Both the position numbers and the translations under genes were made by a program. Below the pieces are notes generated by a model. It was not told where the DNA came from, searched no databases, and worked only from the letters and a program-made list of their open reading frames with translations. 64,000 bases of DNA from Gautieria morchelliformis (taxonomy: Eukaryota; Basidiomycota; Agaricomycetes; Gomphales; Gomphaceae), in assembly GCA_015179125.1 (NCBI GenBank), contig WHVA01000283.1:62001-126000 (forward strand), read 5' to 3'. Positions 1 through 16,086 of this stretch are shown here, one piece after another (position 1 is the first letter of the stretch; each line of letters begins with the position of its first letter).

Positions 1-506
1 CATTCCTTACACGAATTACCACGTCATCAATAAGCCTGTCTGCATCGTTCTCTCCATAATGGTTTATTCAAGCTCACAAATTCACGACGCGAGAAGTCTC
101 CTTACGATGCCGGGGTGTCCTACAGCTGTGGACCTAGAGATTTTTTCTCATATTTACTCCATTAAACTGCATGCATACGTGAGTCGATGCTCCGGATTTG
201 ACACTCAACAGCCGGCGACACCGACTGGCCGGCTAGCTACGAGAGATTATTGATAATTAGCAGTTGCACATAGGTTTGGGGAATTGTGGTTTACTGCCTA
301 AACTAGTTAATGGACAGAATGAATATGTTTTCCATATAGCTCTACCTGGTTGTTCCATTGGAGTGGTAGCCATGCATATGTATCGCACATGCTGTTAATC
401 AAGTAGCTCGCAGTTGTAGCTGCGCGAGCTGCAAGAGGCCCCAGTATGCATCCGGGATAGCACGGTGCTGAAAAATAAAAGCCATCCCCCTCTGCACTTT
501 AATGGT
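1..506. other. Left edge, no gene seen
   Basis: This stretch lies downstream of the YME1 stop codon on the minus strand. It holds only short open frames with no recognisable product. It probably contains the YME1 3' untranslated region and intergenic DNA. Confidence 0.5.
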
Positions 507-4271
<3,765 letters not shown>

Positions 4272-5077
4272 CTCAGCAGCTCCAGCAAAAGTGTTAGGCG
4301 CTGGTGTCAACAGACGCGCGTACCATCCTTGCCCACAACCTGATGGTCGCGGAATTGTTTCCAGTGCTTGAGCATGGCGGGACACCTTGCTGGCGGCTCT
4401 GCTAAATTCACCAATACGTTAGGCTATGATGGTATGAACTACGGGATCAGGCGACTAGAGGAATAGTAGCAACAGAGCTGAAGGGAGACAGATCTAGGCA
4501 GATCTGACAAGGGCGGTGAGTATATGATTACTGCTTAGGTACTGCGCCGCCTGCCGCTACCGTACAGCACTTCAAGGCGCCCCCACCATGGTTTTGGAGG
4601 TTTTGGTACACGAGGCCGGTCAGATGTTTCGCCGATAGAGTGAAAGGAATGTGTGACGAGCTCTGCTGGATAGCCGCAGCCGGCCGTGATATATCTGATA
4701 GCTGCGAGGCTGCCAACGGCGTACGTGCCGCCAGCCAGTTTTCTTCCCAGCTGCCACATATAGGTCACGTTGCCCAGGGTGTGATAAGAAAGGTGGGAAG
4801 CTGGCATCTTGCAGTCGGACGGTGCACGCAAGCTACAGAGCTGTTGCCCTCTGTATGGTATGCAATCATTAAGATGATACATACGGTATGGCCGTGGAAG
4901 AGTTCTGCTTGGCGTGGAAATGTTGGGTATATGGCAAGGATCGCCGAAGTTGTCCCTGACTTAGCCAAACGATTAATTGCAATGACGTTAGTGTGAGGAG
5001 TAAGTAAAGGCGTTCACGGCTAAGCGTCCCCTCGCGGCTAAGCTTGCCCTCTTCCACGGCGCACCCCTGCGCATTCC
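4272..5077. other. Intergenic region between YME1 and the zinc-cluster gene
   Basis: Divergent upstream region of about 0.8 kb. It contains open frames on both strands, such as 4640-4996, but none has a recognisable domain or a convincing exon structure. Part may be 5' untranslated sequence or an unresolved first exon of YME1. Confidence 0.45.
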
Positions 5078-8000
5078 ATGAGTACAAGTCTTGAAGACCT
5101 CGCACGCAAACGTGGCTGTAGAGAGTGTCGCAGACTCAAGCTCGGATGCGAAAGGCATTTGATGTCCGTGTTCAAAACATTCATTTTCTCACATCATGGA
5201 CAGGAAGTGGCCCTGTCAAAACTGTCGAAAACGCGGGTGAGTCTTTCTTTGAGGCTATGTCACCCAGGCTCAAGTCTGTTGCGGTGCCACTGGCAGGTGT
5301 GCAGGTGAGAGTTATAGCACTCGTTCGCTTTGCAAAACCTGTGACCGCATGGTGCCTGCCCTAGATATCTGTCCAGACGGTGCGTTACATCTTTTCACAT
5401 CCCCCAGTTTCCCATTTGATTCGCTTCGCCACTGGTAGGTGTTTTCACCAAAGGCATGCGGTGCGTCATATACTTCTCAACGCCCTGGGCACGTTTGACC
5501 TCTGGCTAGGTCTACCAAGAACGAAAGACTGGTGATGCACGAAACAATCGGGCAAATGAGCTCGCGTATATCCCAGCTAGAAGCAGCCATCGAATCTATG
5601 CAGGCCCTGGTGTCAACCCAACCACACCCTCTCCTCCAGGGCAGGGAAGAGCAAGTCATGCATCCCATCGTTAGCACCCAAGTCAGGAAATCCCCTAGTA
5701 CACCGGAGGAGGATGTCATCAAGGCGTTAGGTGCCTTCTTCATCGGCAATAAAGGCGAGACGACATTTCACGAAGCATCTGCTACGTCTGAGGCAAGTTT
5801 CGCACGAATTTCGCCAAACACTCCTAACCTCTTCTTTTTCCGGGATAGTATCTTTTAATCGTTCGTGCTTGATATCAGTATTTACTGTCGATCTGCGTGA
5901 CTTTGACCCCTCCCATCCAGAATCCTGCTTCCAAAAGCCCCACCACCCAGCACTCATTTCAACGTCCATCTACCGCCCCATCCTCCCTCCCACCTGACCT
6001 CCTGCTCCTCAGTGCGCTATCTCCCTTCCCGCCTGAGACAATCAACACTGTTCTGGAGGATTTTCTCCCCCACGTGCCTCCTTTTCCACGTGCCCAGTTT
6101 CTAGCACGGTCTTACTTCGAAAATGGTGCATGGAGGTGACGTGGTGGTTCATATCCTGCTTTGTTATGCCTTCGCTCAAGAACTCCCGTTAGCGTGGACC
6201 CGGTGCACCAAGCAGACTTTATGCATCGTGTTCTCACAGAGTGCTACCCAGATCACGAACCTTCATTATCACGTATATCAGCCGACCGTCTATCAATCAT
6301 GTTCATGGTGTTTGCTGTGGGAGCCTTCTTCGATTTCGAACAGTCGTTGATCCCCCCGAGGCTGAGGACTTTTACGTTCTCGCGCGAGCCGCCTTGTGTG
6401 TTCGTCCTGTATATGATTACCCAACGGTCTATGCGATTCAATCCATGGTGCATATTTTTCTATCTGTGTGTAAGGGTGAGGGAAGGGACGAGACAGCTGA
6501 CTGTACATCTTGCTAGACGTTGATGATGTGGTTTCAAACACTGGCTGGCCATCGGACTTATGCCTACCGACCACTCCTATGGGGCGTTCTTAACACCGCC
6601 TGTGAATTGGTAAGTCGTGACAATTGAACATGAGTCTACATTCTGACGACCTCCGGCTAGATGAATCTTAGTGCGACTCAGACAGCTTTTGTTTCAGTCG
6701 AAATCTCACCTCTCTTTTCCTCACGTAGATCGAGATCCCAGAACGCTTAACATCGAAGGAATAGAGGCTGAAGTCCGACAGGTCGCCTTTTGGGAGGCAA
6801 AGAGCCTTGATCAGTGGCAGGTGTGTATCTTCAGCATCATAAGGTCCTGGGTTGATTCGGCACATATTGCAGGCATTTGCATCCGGTCGACCCGCCGCCA
6901 TATCCTCTCTCATTGAAGACTGCAAGCAACCCTATGAGGAAGCGTATCTCAACCCTGACGCTCAAGAGGCTGATCACAGAGTTTGTATGTCGTCAGGTTC
7001 CCCGAGATGTTATAGCTCATGTACCGCACAGGGCTCGGGTGGAAGCAACATTTTACAGATGTCGTCAACACTGTCGCAGACCAAGCTTTCCGAGCCAAAG
7101 ACGTCACTTATAGCCGTATCCTCGCCCTTGAAAAACAGTTGCGTCATCACCCCACACCAGTCCCCCTCCGGTGGCCTTCGACCAAAGGAGCTATGTATCA
7201 GAAGTTAGGGCGCGCGCGTCTCACAGGTATGCAGTGCTTGGGTCGCATCATCTTACAGGAGTCCAGTAAGTTATATCATTTATGATGTCCAAGCTGGGTA
7301 GCCTGAAACTTGCGGCCCAAGGCCTTCTACATCTTCACCGATGGTTTTTCATGCAGGCGGTTCGAGAAAAACCTCATGATCCCTTGGATCATCAGTACTC
7401 CTATTCTGTGCGGACAGTGTAAGTCTATGGTTGAATGGACCCAACTTCTTTGTTGAGTTAGTACGCAGATATCAAAGTGCATCTGCAATCCTCATGAGCC
7501 TGGGGACGATGTATGCGTATCACCCAGTTCTCGTCTCGAGATGTAAAACTGCTTGGGCTCATGCCTTCTCCGCAGCCGTGAGTCCTTTTATACTGGGTGA
7601 TTATTATAATGCTGACCATTTGATAGCTAACAATGGGCACGCTTGTAGTCTCCGCGCCGACAATTCCTCTTGCGCACCCGGCCATGATCGAATTCGAGCG
7701 CGCATGTACGTTGTTCCAAAACACAGGACAAAGTAGTGTTCAGCCTGACAACGCAGCTGTACGTCGTGACCACCTGCAATCCAAATCCAAATGCTTATAG
7801 CATATTCGGCTATTTCACAGCGTATTCTAATGGATCTACTCCAAGCTGCCAAACGAGCGAGGGATCAGGGATATTCACTGACGACAACGCCGGAATCCGT
7901 GGTAATAGACGAAAACAACTCGGGGTCAAGTCAGTCTCCCGTTAGTGTTGGCTCGCAACAATCGTGGAATTCGACGTCCTCTTCGAGCGGTTTGTCGCAG

Positions 8001-8141
8001 ATTCCAGTGACAAACCCAGGTAGTCATCATAATCGCGGCATTTACGCCTCAGCGGATCATTACCAAAAGACGGAATATGAACCAGCTGCTGTGAGAGAGA
8101 ATCTACGACAGTGGTGGGACTCGGCGGCACAAGAACAATGA
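5078..8141 (+). CDS. Zn(II)2Cys6 fungal transcription factor
   Basis: This is a predicted nuclear DNA-binding regulator of the Gal4-like zinc-cluster class. The first exon starts MSTSLEDLARKRG and gives the first three zinc-ligand cysteines (CRECRRLKLGC). A second short exon at about 5206-5236 gives PCQNCRKRG. The sixth cysteine lies in an 8-base micro-exon at 5297-5304, and the next exon at 5365 continues ICPDGAL, the usual tail of this cluster. A coiled-coil linker (MSSRISQLEAAIES) follows near residue 90. The middle homology region typical of Fungal_trans proteins comes next, with exons near 6160-6480 and 6720-6960 (RDPRTLNIEGIEAEVRQ). The C terminus is Ser/Gln rich and ends at 8141. The target genes cannot be inferred. 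At least ten introns are needed and several internal boundaries are approximate. Confidence 0.85.
5297..5304 (+). other. 8-base micro-exon completing the zinc cluster
   Basis: The bases GTGTGCAG lie between an AG acceptor (intron 5237-5296) and a GT donor (intron 5305-5364). Splicing GG|GTGTGCAG|AT gives the residues G-C-A-D and joins KRG to ICPDG in frame. The cysteine is the sixth zinc ligand. No other acceptor I tried keeps both the frame and the sixth cysteine. Confidence 0.7.
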
Positions 8142-8326
8142 GATTGATGTGTCTCCATTTTGCCTCTGTTTCCTCCTTTCTACTATATGTAGCCAAGCAG
8201 CATGAATGTATCGCTCGATTGAGTTGTTTCAAACATCCATAGCTGATTGTTGAAGCCATTGGTAAGCGAGGCAACTCCGACCTACTTATACTTCTGAGCA
8301 ACTTTATTTACCAGCCACCTGCCTAG

Positions 8327-9513
8327 ATGTCGACGGAGCCTGGCAAAGATGAAGGTGATACTAACGTTCCCCCTTACCACACTAATCCAGCTCAAAGTAA
8401 TATCTTACTTATATAGCTCTGGCGGGTCTCCTGTCCCTTGCGGAGACATGCAAGTCAGCGATGGTCTCAGTAGACATGCTGACATATGATGATGCCCCAA
8501 ATACGAAGCCTGTGGCAGACCTTCGAAAAGATATGCTTTCGCTCCACCACCTCATCCATACATCTACAACACGTCTCTCGGTGTCTTTGGGCAAACCTCC
8601 GCCCTCATACTCTCTTGCCCAGGTTCCACTCAAGGATCTCGTGTCTCAGGTTGTACAACTCACTTCATGCGCGTGCTCTTATCCTCCCGGTATTCTACGC
8701 AGGGAAGCCATCTGGGCATCCGAGGGAACCATCCGGGCGTTGGCAGCACTTGTGCGGCACTTTGAGAAGCAATGCCGGCAGGGTGAGACAAGTGGAGAGG
8801 AGTACTTGGCAAAGACTGGTGCCATACATGATGCTGTGACGAAGGCTGAAAATTTGTCAAACGATGAAACGGAGGCCATTATAAGAGCTTGGAAGGTGAA
8901 TGGGGAAAGTCTTGAGGATTCGCTGAAGGAGGTGAAAGAGATGGAGGACAAGGATGGGGACGAGGAACAAGAACAGTCTAACGAAGATGGGGGTGATGGG
9001 TGGGACGAGCTGGGAGAAGAGTTTGGCAGGAAGCTAAAACCTGAGGAGATGCAACGAGTTAAGCAGGTAGGTGGCGTGGCGGCCAGATATCTCTGCAAAG
9101 GTCTTCATATGCATCGTCAGATATATCCTCTCATGCGTTTCACGACATTACTTCACGCAAAAATACTGTCGCATCATATCCTTACACCACCAGGATCGCA
9201 GCCGCATCCAGTGTCCCACCTGAACAATCTGCTGGCGTATTCAAACTCTCTTCCAGTGGCCCATGACGAGCTTGCATCGTCTCTGTATGCACCGCAGGAC
9301 GTCGAGGGCATCAAGGAGGCTGCTCAATTAGTTTATGACTTGACGCAGGATTTGGATCAAGAGTTGGGTGTAACCGAAGCGAGTACTGAGAACTTAGTCG
9401 CGGAAAGGCTAGCGAAACTGCATATTGGGAGTGGGTCGCAGAGCTTGACATGGTTCAGGAAATGTTTTTCGCAGATAAACAGCATCTATAATGGTCTCGT
9501 GTTGAGCGAGTAA
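8327..9513 (+). CDS. GCIP family protein (cyclin-D1-binding protein 1-like)
   Basis: This is a cytoplasmic or nuclear helical protein of the Grap2/cyclin-D-interacting (GCIP, Maid) family. In animals the family binds D-type cyclins and helix-loop-helix factors; its fungal role is not established. The first exon starts at ATG 8327 (MSTEPGKDEGD). A very short intron of about 20 bases (8399-8418) is proposed, because it joins the frames as PAQ-TLAGLLSLAETC; an intron this short is unusual, so the join should be checked. The long second exon runs uninterrupted to the stop at 9513. It contains an acidic stretch around codons 195-215 followed by DGWDELGEEF, which resembles the acidic linker of this family, and helices on both sides. 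It is the first of three genes in the same orientation (8.3-13.0 kb). Confidence 0.72.
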
Positions 9514-9652
9514 TGTGATAAGCGTGGCGATGTCATGAGCAACTGAAGTTGGCATCAATAAGTTCGGTCTGCTCGGAACCGAGCCTGTGGTTAGTCGACT
9601 ACAAGGGCGGCCTATAAGCGTCAAGCATATTTTTTCCCATTCTACTATTACG

Positions 9653-11757
9653 ATGATACTTCCCAAGGACGAGGGCTACACCGAGGAAGAGCTAAGCCCA
9701 ACGTCGTTCACGTTCCCAAGCCAGGACGTTTGGGTGCAGAATGCCTCGCTCCAGGACAAAGAAGGTACGTAGCGAGTACTGGCTGCACGACTTGAATTAC
9801 ATTTGGCTATGTCAGAACTGGCCTACAAACTGTTGTCGTCGCTTCCTATTTCTAACCTGGCCAAATTGCAGCGGAAAATTGCTCCGCTGTTGCAATTAGA
9901 CATTGTTGGGGTAATACGTCTCGATTCATGCTTCAGAACTGCGAAACTCACATAGTCTATAGTTTCTTCCCACCGAACTTTCCCTCCATATCTTCTCGTA
10001 CCTGCAGTCACAGCATCTGCTTGTGTGCGCACTCGTCAATCAACGTTGGCGTACTCTTGCAGACGATCCTTGGCTCTGGAAACGTTTGTGCACAATTCAA
10101 GGCTGGGAATGGCGGGAACCCCATTCATGTCGTGCCCTTGACTTCACTCCTCTGGCCGAATTCAATGACGAGGGCGTGGGAGATGATGAGGATGATTGGA
10201 CAGGCCCAGACGTCGATTCTGGAGTCATGTCCACGTCCAGCAATACTTCTGCCCTGACGCGTATCCCTTATAATTACCGTCACTTCACAACCCCCCCGCC
10301 TTTCCCATGTAATAACACCTCTTTAATCCGTTATTCAGCCCCGCCGACACTTCCCTCTTTGTCCCTCCCTTCTCAGCCGGATTACAAGCGGCTCCATCAA
10401 ACCCACATCCTACTCCGCAATCGCATCCGCCACTCATCCTACCGTCTCACGTATTTGCAAACCCGCCATACCCCCAACTCCCATAACTCAACTATTTACT
10501 GTCTTCAACTGTACACTTTTCCAGACTTGCCAGACTGCCCCAGTTGGCAAGTTCTATTCACAGGCTCGATGGACAAAACCATCCGTCAGTGGGACCTATC
10601 AAGGGGGACTGTGGAACGCGTGTTTCAGGGAGTCCATGACGCAAGTGTACTCAGCCTTTGTGCCCGAAAGAACTTTATTGTCAGTGGAGGTAACGATGGA
10701 AGGGTGGTCGTATGGAATATACAGACCGGCGAAGTCGTCAAAGTAATCGAAGATCATTTGGATCGCGTTCTTTGCGTACGCTTTGATGACACAAGGCTTG
10801 TGTCTTGCTCACCTGGTGGGCTCTAGCCGATTCGTCTGGGTACGCATTTGACCATTTTCTAGATCGGACCATTAGAACATACCTCTTCCCCAACTTGTCG
10901 CCTCATCTTGTCCTGAATTCACATCGTGCTGCGGTCAATGCAATATCTATTACCCGTACTCAGATTGTCTCAGCGTCGGGTGACCGCTCAGTTCGTCTCT
11001 GGGATGCAGAAACCGGGGCGCTACTGTACTGTTTTGAACATCATCACAGTCGTGGGTGCGCCACTCTATTCTGCTCCTCCCTCTGTGTTGTTGCTCACAT
11101 CTTCCGACCAGTATTGCATCGATCGACTTTGCACCTCCTTATATTCTGTCGGGTTCATCGGACACGCACTTGCGTTTATTCAATGTCCTCACATCTCACG
11201 GCTGGTCTACGTCACCTGAGTTTGAGCGCTATTCGTGTAGGTCATCTCCTTCGACCGTCTGTCAAGGCTGTGGCAGTAGTGAAAACGCTGGCGACTATGC
11301 TGCGAGGCGGATGAGTAAAAAGGGGATGCAAGGCCACCGAGGATTAGTCAGGTCTGTTGCATTAGGAGACAAGTTTGTAGTGAGCGGAAGCTATGACCAA
11401 ACCATCAAGGTACACCAAATTTTTTTTTATTGCTTTTGAACGACTTACAACATTTTCTGAAGGTTTGGGACAGGGCAACCGGGGAGCTCGTTGCGGACTT
11501 GATGGGTGGCCACAGTGGAAAGATCTGCAGCGTAGCCTGTGATGGTGCCAAGGTAAGTATTGTATAGCGCATGACCTTCTTGCACTAAAAGGTTATCCTC
11601 ATGTACTATCGGTATGGTGTAGATTGTGTCTTGTGGGGAGGATCAGGTATGTTTTTGCTCTCGTGAATCTTCGATTCCATCGTTCATTTCCATCGCTCAG
11701 CGGATTTGTATTTGGGATTTTGCACATGGCATCACTACATCGTTTGTCAAGCTGTAG
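9653..11757 (+). CDS. F-box/WD40-repeat protein
   Basis: This is a predicted substrate receptor of an SCF ubiquitin ligase. The N-terminal exon (MILPKDEGYTEEEL) is followed by a helical segment and a clear F-box near 9965-10080 (LPTELSLHIFSYL ... LVNQRWRTLADDPWLW). A linker rich in Ser, Thr and Pro leads to WD40 repeats from about 10,540 to the end. Repeat signatures include FTGSMDKTIRQWD, VSGGNDGRVVVWN, VSASGDRSVRLWD, LSGSSDTHLRLFN, VSGSYDQTIKVWD and VSCGEDQRICIWD, so there are about seven blades. The last exons near 11.46-11.75 kb are very short and end ...SFVKL with TAG at 11755-11757. The layout resembles Cdc4/Met30-type receptors, but the specific orthologue cannot be named. A second F-box/WD40 gene lies at 54.8-57.6 kb. 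Confidence 0.88.
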
Positions 11758-11927
11758 CTTATGATGTTTCGACTGCTCCGTCCTTGTCTGTATAACTCTC
11801 TATGGCTAGCAATGTATTGGATGAACTATTTTCTTCGAGTCTTCTCTGCAGATGTCCAAATTTGTTGCATCAAATTACGTAAAATTACTCACGAGCATTG
11901 CTGGCCAAGGAAACCAACCTACTTGCT

Positions 11928-13033
11928 ATGTTTGTACCAGGTCGCGGCTTACAATGGCTATTCCACATTGTCCTTGACCTCGTGCAGCGTCTTTTACTCT
12001 GGATACTGGCTTCGGGTCCCGTTCCAAACCACATTGCATTCGTAATGGACGGTAATAGGCGGTACGCTAGAAGCAAGGGAAAGCCTATCAGAGATGGACA
12101 CTACGCAGGGTACTCTGCACTGTATCGTGTAAGGCTGATTACGGTGCACTGCTCCACCTCCCATCGTGACCCGAAATTCAGATACTCGAGGTCTGCTTCC
12201 GTCTGCGTATTCGCGCGGTGACCGTTTATGCATTTGCCATTGAGAACTTCAACCGACCACCAGACGAAGTGGATGCTCTGATGGATCTATGCAAGGAAAA
12301 GCTAACAGAGCTCTGTGAGCAAGGGTGGGTAATACCAGTAACCCTCAATCAGGTTATCTTCCGACGCTACTGATGCAGCTTCCAAGGGAGCTTCTCGCAA
12401 AGCATGGTGTGCGGCTGAATGTACTGGGCAAAACTAGCTTGCTACCCCAGCATGTTAAAGACGCGATCAAGAAGGCTGAAACCATGACACGTCACCACAA
12501 CAGGCGAGCGTTTTCTTTTCCGTTAAGGTTGAGTCTTGCGTCAATTAATGCATGTATAGAGTTCTCCTTAATGTCATGATGGCGTATTCTTCCCGCGATG
12601 AAATAACCACAGCCGTGCAGTCGACAGTGCGGAAAGCTCTAGATCAGAATTTACCCGCACAGTGCGTGGCTGCCCCATACCCCATACGCCGTCAGCTCCC
12701 ATACAAGCTTTTTTCTTCACAGCGATATCATTGAAGATAGCATCGATGCAGAGCTATACACTACTCTGGCTGGCAATGTGCCTGTGGACATTTTTGTTCG
12801 TACGAGCGGTGTGAAGCGTTTTAGTGATTTTCTCACTTGGCAGGCATGTACTCTACTCCGGCTACCTCCATTCGTTCCTTATCGATTGCCGCCTTGTGCC
12901 TCAGTGTTGCGAAGCTACCCAAGTACATTTCACACCCACATATTGGCCGGAGTTGGGGCTCAGGGATTTTGTACCCATTCTGCTTGATTATCAGCGTAAG
13001 GTTTGGTCGCGTAGGTTCTTGTTGGCACCTTGA
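11928..13033 (+). CDS. RER2: Cis-prenyltransferase, dehydrodolichyl diphosphate synthase
   Basis: The enzyme extends farnesyl diphosphate with isopentenyl diphosphate in cis to make the dolichol precursor used in ER protein glycosylation. After a hydrophobic N-terminal segment comes the conserved substrate-binding block [14 protein letters not shown], whose Asp and Arg residues are intact. Then follow [12 protein letters not shown], the helix ending [10 protein letters not shown], the AYSSRDEI block and the C-terminal IPP-binding signature [20 protein letters not shown]. The last exon gives [18 protein letters not shown], typical of the family. ATG 11928 is the first methionine in frame. The eukaryotic active enzyme is usually a complex with a NUS1-type subunit, which is not seen in this window. 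The symbol is assigned by family; SRT1-type paralogues cannot be excluded. Confidence 0.9.
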
Positions 13034-13437
13034 CAAGGAGACTACCGCTAAGTACTGTATAAACTATTGCTCTTTTTCGATCATTACTTAAATGTGAATG
13101 CCGTCGTGGTATAATTATTACCTGTGTATAGACCATGCTAGATGGGTTCCTTTTGGTGTAAGGGTTGACCTTGGTGCAAATCCAAAGAGGATGTACACGC
13201 GGAAGTTCCATGAATCAGAGATGGTGATTGCGAAATCACTTCTGACAACAATGCGCTGACTGTGACAACGTTATGAGTGGAAGTGGTATCTTGTATGTAG
13301 TATTAACATCTTCCACGGCGTGACACAATTCAAGAAAAGGCCGTTAGAGATTACCCTTGGAACCCTTCGAGAAGACACCTGGTTCAACCTTGGAGCATGC
13401 GATCCGCGATCACAAATTATGAGATACGTGTATGCGA
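13034..13437. other. Convergent intergenic region, no gene seen
   Basis: About 400 bases between the stop codons of the cis-prenyltransferase (+) and the coiled-coil gene (-). It is AT rich with only short open frames, and probably holds two 3' untranslated regions. Confidence 0.5.
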
Positions 13438-15338
13438 TCAAATAGACGGAGGTGGCCCATTTTCCGTCTCGAAGCTGCGACTGAAGTATCCATGAATGAT
13501 GTTGACCAAGTCCATTGTGGGACCAAATTTGGTCATTATTTGTTTTAGTGTCTCCTCGCGGGATGCTAGGATGGCATCTTCACACTGTTCGCGGCACGCG
13601 AGTAAGGCCGCAGTGACGGTGGGGATCACCTCCTTCAGAGTCCGCTTCCGGAGTTCATTCAGAGTATGTGTGTCAAGCGGTGGCGGTGGTAGTGAAGGCT
13701 GCCCACGCATACCTTTCACAGCTGCGGCTATAGCTTGAAATTCACGTTCACGGCTATCTGATGAATCCTGCACAACACGGAGGGATGCCTGACACTGAAA
13801 CAAGACCAGGCAAGTCGTTCAGGATAACATTGTCACATTGATATAAAACTGACTTCTGCAAGAGCCTGTTTCAAGGCTTTGTTCTCTTCTTGTAACCTCC
13901 TTACGTCTGCAGAGATTTCGGCATGTTTGGTAATTTGATTCGCTGTCTCCTCTTCGAACTCATCGTGGTCTCGAGCTAACCTGGTCACTTCCTCCTGGAG
14001 TAGATTTTGGTCTTGACTCATGCCTGGCTCAGGATCTCCTGTTGCTGATTGGATCACCTCCCCTTCTTCGCCGAATGGTTCTCCCAGGTGTAAGTTACTC
14101 ATTTTCTGCTCTACCCGAGCATCCAGGATGTCTTTAGCCATTTCCGCTTGCTGCGTGGCTCTGTTGTCAATGTCGGCCAGAAGTGTTTCCAGGTGTTCCA
14201 GGCGTTTCAAGATTTGGTCATTTTCAGCACGTGCTGCATCCGACACCGAGTCATGTGGTCGTTTTTGTCCAGGCTCATCATGTTGTTCCTTGGACTGAGA
14301 GCTCCAGCGGGTCGCCTCAAGGGTAAGGTTGTGAATAGCACCCTCGAGTTGGTCTAACCGAGTCCGAACTTGACGCAGTGATGCTCGATCGTGGGCAAGC
14401 GCTTCTTCATCTATAGCACCAGTTGCAAAGACGTCGGCGTCAACCAGTTTGGAGAGAATACCGTCCATCTTGGTTTTAACTTCTTTACCCTTCTCCTCAT
14501 AGTCCTTTGTGAGCCCATCCAATCTCGACTGGGCATTTCCACTGGTGTGGGTGTATTGAACGGTCTTTTGCATCTTCCGACGCATCTCCAGCCTATGTGC
14601 AACCTGATTGAATTCGTTGCGGAGCATAATAGCCTCCACAAGTAATCTGTCCGTCAACTTCAGCATCAGATGTGCGAAATTCAACTAAACTACGCACGTG
14701 ACGCGATTCCAGTAGTACTTACGCTTGTCGGAGGACGGGCGGACACCCGCTTTAGACACCCTTTCCTGGTCGGTCTCATGTGGAACAGGTGCTTCCGTTG
14801 CTAGTGATCTGCGCGGAATAGGTGGGGATCTGGGACGAGGGAGGAGAGGCGGAGGGTGAGAGGGAGGTGGAGGAGGGTTGGAAGAAGGCTGAGGCGGAGG
14901 AAGGGACGAAGGCGGCGGCGGCGGCGGAGCGGCGCCCCCCCAGTCTGTAGCGGAGGCCGAAGGCTTACCCCATCCTTTTATAACTTCTGCCTCCCCCCAT
15001 ACCATGGACCGTTTATTTGAAGCCTCAACTTCACCAGCGAATTGTTTGCTTGCAGCCTCATTCCGCTCACCAGAAGTAACCGCGGACTCTTTCCATCCAC
15101 CGCGTGAAGACCCTCCCCAGCCACTGTTGGTGTCACCGTGGTCTTTGGGAGCTAAAGGAGTAGTGTTAGCACCTGACCTCCAGACACTTTCGCCACCCCT
15201 AGCCATTTTAGAGGTCTCGTCCCTACCTCCGCCTCTACTCTGTCTGGCGGACGACCCCCTGGGCGATGTAGGAAGACTTCGGTCCCGGGAGGAGGACCAT
15301 TCGCCTGTCTTTATTCGTGAAGAGTCACCGCGATTCAT
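13438..15338 (-). CDS. Low-complexity and coiled-coil protein, probable paralogue of the adjacent CCCH protein
   Basis: I do not recognise a named family. Starting from the first ATG of the open frame (MNRGDSSRIKTGEW, 15338), the N-terminal third is rich in Ser, Arg, Gly and Trp. A proline tract follows near 14,820-14,940. After an intron near 14,690 there is a long predicted coiled coil (13,850-14,680; for example LRQVRTRLDQLEGAIHNL) and a last exon 13438-13800 ending ENGPPPSI. Gene order, length, the coiled coil and the shape of the C-terminal domain match the neighbour at 16087-18046, so I infer a tandem duplication. The frame stays open upstream of 15338 and runs into a stretch resembling half of a CCCH finger, so the true start may lie further upstream or the finger may have been lost. 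Confidence 0.65.
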
Positions 15339-16086
15339 AGAGGAGCCCTGCGACAAATTATGCGACCGAGTTGTCTTTGGTGCTCTTATCCAATGGAGAG
15401 AACCTGGATGCAAAACGACAGTCTTGGACAGAGACGGTGAGAGGCTTGCCCGTGTCCTGATCGAAAAACTTTGAGACTTCAGCAAGGCAGTTTAGCAAAG
15501 TATAAGGAATGAAAGGCGTATCAAACAACGCGGCCGAAGTCACGGTCCCATTGAGAGTGTTACAGTATTATATTATTTTCGTGTCATGTCCGACGCTTAT
15601 AAAGCGATCCGCTCCAACTTTACTTTCACGTCCACGGGGGCCTCACTACAGCGGTTGCCTGTGAGTAGATAAATAACAAGCTCTCACAAGGGTAAGTGGG
15701 AGCTCCGTCTTTTGCAACGGGCTGGATCCCCGCATTGACCTCTGCTGGCTCCACTCCTCTTCTTTACTCGACCTCTCAAGAGAACGCATGTCGTGTAACA
15801 GCAGGAGGTTAACCCCGCCTCGAATAAATTGAAGTCGCCAGTCTCGCGCATGTCATCGTCTGTGAGCTCGAGAAAAACAAGCTTCGCCTTCGACTCAGCT
15901 GCGACAAGAACATACCCAGGATCCCGCTATTCAGCCCCTGACGGGAGGGGGTACGGGTGCACCTGGTAGGTCAGTTAAACGGTCACTGCATTGCACAGAT
16001 TCTTTTCCAGTAATACATCTGCGTGCACGGGATACAATCGGGATAAGGAAATCAATGGAGATAATATCATACGCTCGATGTCAGCC
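15339..16086. other. Region between the paired coiled-coil genes, with a CCCH-like remnant
   Basis: About 750 bases. On the minus strand, 15390-15475 reads KFFDQDTGKPL and then DCRF in one frame and HPGSLHW in the next. Together these look like the finger seen in the adjacent gene (CRFIHPGDRDW) but with a change of frame between them and without the first two cysteines. A candidate acceptor with a branch-point-like GCTAAAC lies just before it. A short plus-strand frame from ATG 15585 (MSDAYKAIRSNF) is not supported as a gene. Nothing else is recognised. Confidence 0.4.

Noticed and set aside
15585-15740. Small plus-strand gene starting MSDAYKAIRSNF
   Set aside because: Only about 40 residues even with splicing, no recognisable domain, and it overlaps the probable upstream region of a minus-strand gene.
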